A stretch of 14,576 bases of DNA from JBBDIM01 sp040880405 (GTDB taxonomy: Bacteria > Planctomycetota > Planctomycetia > Pirellulales > Pirellulaceae), in the NCBI GenBank assembly GCA_040880405.1, contig JBBDIM010000172.1, positions 1 to 14,576 on the forward strand. Reading direction: 5' to 3'. The translations under genes and the position numbers were made by a program. How positions within the stretch are numbered: position 1 is the first letter of the stretch; every line of letters starts with the position of its first letter. The notes under the pieces are model-generated. The model was not told the origin of the DNA. It did no database searches and worked only from the letters and a program-made list of their open reading frames with translations. This document shows positions 13,544 to 14,576 of this stretch, piece by piece.

Positions 13544-14320
13544 ATGATCTGGTTCGATACCCACACCCACCTGTTCGACGAAAGCTTGCTTTCGCAAATT
13601 GATGAGGTGGTCGCCCGGGCCGCGGAGGCCGGGGTGACCCGGATGGTGGTGGTGGGGACCAACTTGGCCGATAGCCGCACGGCGATTCGCTTGGCCGAAC
13701 GGTTTGAGGGGCTGTACGCGGCGGTCGGCATTCATCCCAACTACTGCGCTGCCGCGGGTGAGTCCGACTTGGCGGAAATCGAGCGGCTGTACGCCCACGC
13801 GAAGGTGGTTGGCGTGGGGGAAACGGGACTGGATAAGTACTGGGACGATAGCCCATTTCCGCTCCAGCAAAAGTATTTCGCTTGGCACATTGCCCAGTCC
13901 CGCGCCCACGGCAAGCCGTTCATCGTGCACATGCGGGACTGCGAGGACGACATCGCGGCGATGCTGGCCGAGGCGGCCCAGTCGGGCCCGCTGCACGGGG
14001 TGATGCACTCCTTCACCGGCGACGCCGACCTGTGCCGCCGCTGTCTCGACTGGGGCCTGTACATCAGCTTCGCGGGCATGGTCACCTTCAAAAAGAACCC
14101 CGACCTGCGAGAAGTGGCGGCGATGGTCCCGGACGATCGGCTGCTGATCGAAACCGATTGCCCCTACCTGAGCCCCGAACCGGTCCGCAGCAAACGCTCC
14201 AACGAGCCGGCCTATATGGTACACACCGCCCACAAAGTGGCCGAGGCAAGGGGTGTCACGCCGGAGCGATTGGCCGAGCAGACTACGGCCAACGCTTTGC
14301 GGATGTTTGGATTGGAATAG
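13544..14320 (+). CDS. tatD: TatD family metal-dependent hydrolase (DNase)
   Basis: This is a TIM-barrel hydrolase of the amidohydrolase superfamily; characterised TatD and YcfH/YabD relatives are metal-dependent DNases or phosphodiesterases in the cytoplasm. The metal ligands are all visible: THTH (His7, His9), VGETGLD (Glu93), IVHMRD (His129), MHSFTG (His155) and ETDCPYLSPEP (Asp205). The length of 258 fits the family. ATG 13544 gives the usual start MIWFDTHTHLFD; there is no clear Shine-Dalgarno sequence. It follows the 146-residue gene closely. Nothing links it functionally to complex I, so the placement looks like a shared transcript and not a shared pathway. The symbol is by family; the exact orthologue (tatD or ycfH) cannot be decided here. 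Confidence 0.93.
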   Translation: MIWFDTHTHLFDESLLSQIDEVVARAAEAGVTRMVVVGTNLADSRTAIRLAERFEGLYAAVGIHPNYCAAAGESDLAEIERLYAHAKVVGVGETGLDKYWDDSPFPLQQKYFAWHIAQSRAHGKPFIVHMRDCEDDIAAMLAEAAQSGPLHGVMHSFTGDADLCRRCLDWGLYISFAGMVTFKKNPDLREVAAMVPDDRLLIETDCPYLSPEPVRSKRSNEPAYMVHTAHKVAEARGVTPERLAEQTTANALRMFGLE

Positions 14321-14370
14321 TGATCCGTCCCATCAGAGTTTAAAGTTGGCACTCCCCGAATAGATCCTCT

Positions 14371-14404
14371 GGTGCCATGCCCACGCCCGGAGAGCGTGGG
14401 CATG
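14371..14404 (+). repeat. CATGCCCACG hairpin repeat, copy 2
   Basis: CATGCCCACGC (14376-14386) and GCGTGGGCATG (14394-14404) form a perfect 11-bp stem with a 7-base loop. The 18 bases from 14371 are identical to the reverse complement of 201-218, so the two copies lie in opposite orientation at the two ends of the window. It sits about 50 bases after the tatD stop. A short TTT follows the stem, so it may also end the transcript, but the T-run is too short to call an intrinsic terminator with confidence. Confidence 0.8.
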
Positions 14405-14531
14405 TTTGGGGGAGAGGATTATCCAACGGCAACGTCATCCCAATAGAAACCGAGACGGAGACCGAAGAATCGCGAGAAGACGGAACTTAACATCGTCCGA
14501 GAAATGTCTGTCGGATTGAAAGAATTAGAAA

Positions 14532-14576
14532 CGCAGAGTCGCGGAGAGCGCAGAGGACTCTCTCTGCGGCTCAGCG
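14532..14576 (+). repeat. CGCAGAG-type inverted repeat, cut by window end
   Basis: The 17 bases at 14532-14548 pair with those at 14560-14576 at 14 of 17 positions. A smaller perfect stem, CGCAGAG (14549-14555) with CTCTGCG (14562-14568), competes with it. The sequence style (CGCAGAG, CGCGGAGAG, CTCTCTGCG) matches short dispersed repeats I know from planctomycete and other environmental bacterial genomes. The element reaches the window edge and may continue beyond it. Confidence 0.5.

Overview
The window is a respiratory complex I (NADH:quinone oxidoreductase, nuo) locus on the + strand of a GC-rich bacterium. The encoded subunits, the prominent single EF-hand-type motif, the His/Asp/Glu-rich and Ala/Glu-rich inserts in Nuo subunits, and the short dispersed hairpin repeats (CATGCCCACG type, GGGGTCAGGA type, CGCAGAG type) suggest a planctomycete, probably Pirellulales-like. 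That placement is inferred from style and not from a marker gene.

Layout: 1-548 has no convincing gene and holds one hairpin repeat and a weak promoter candidate. nuoI (549-1085) comes first and is separated from the rest by a 92-bp inverted repeat doublet (REPIN-like, 1090-1181). Then follow nuoA, nuoC, nuoD, nuoH, nuoJ, nuoK, nuoL, nuoM and nuoN (1382-13030) with short gaps or overlaps. The tail is a 146-codon gene of unknown function and a TatD-family metal-dependent hydrolase gene (13544-14320). The last 256 bp carry a second copy of the CATGCCCACG hairpin in the opposite orientation and part of a CGCAGAG repeat cut by the window edge.

Ten of the 14 usual subunits are here: the whole membrane arm (A, H, J, K, L, M, N) plus peripheral subunits C, D and I. 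NuoB (cluster N2) and the NADH-oxidising module E, F, G are absent. nuoB is missing from its usual place between nuoA and nuoC, and nuoI has moved from its usual place between nuoH and nuoJ to the 5' end. The remaining subunits must be encoded elsewhere if a full complex I is made.

The most interesting signal is structural. NuoA, NuoH, NuoJ, NuoL, NuoM and NuoN are all longer than the usual family size. When the extra segments are placed on the known topology of complex I and checked with the positive-inside rule, every one falls on the periplasmic (P) side. They include an 18-histidine acidic loop and a canonical EF-hand loop in NuoL, an acidic tail on NuoH, a long charged loop in NuoJ and an Ala/Glu-rich loop in NuoN. 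This suggests a lineage-specific, possibly metal-binding, periplasmic elaboration of the complex I membrane arm.
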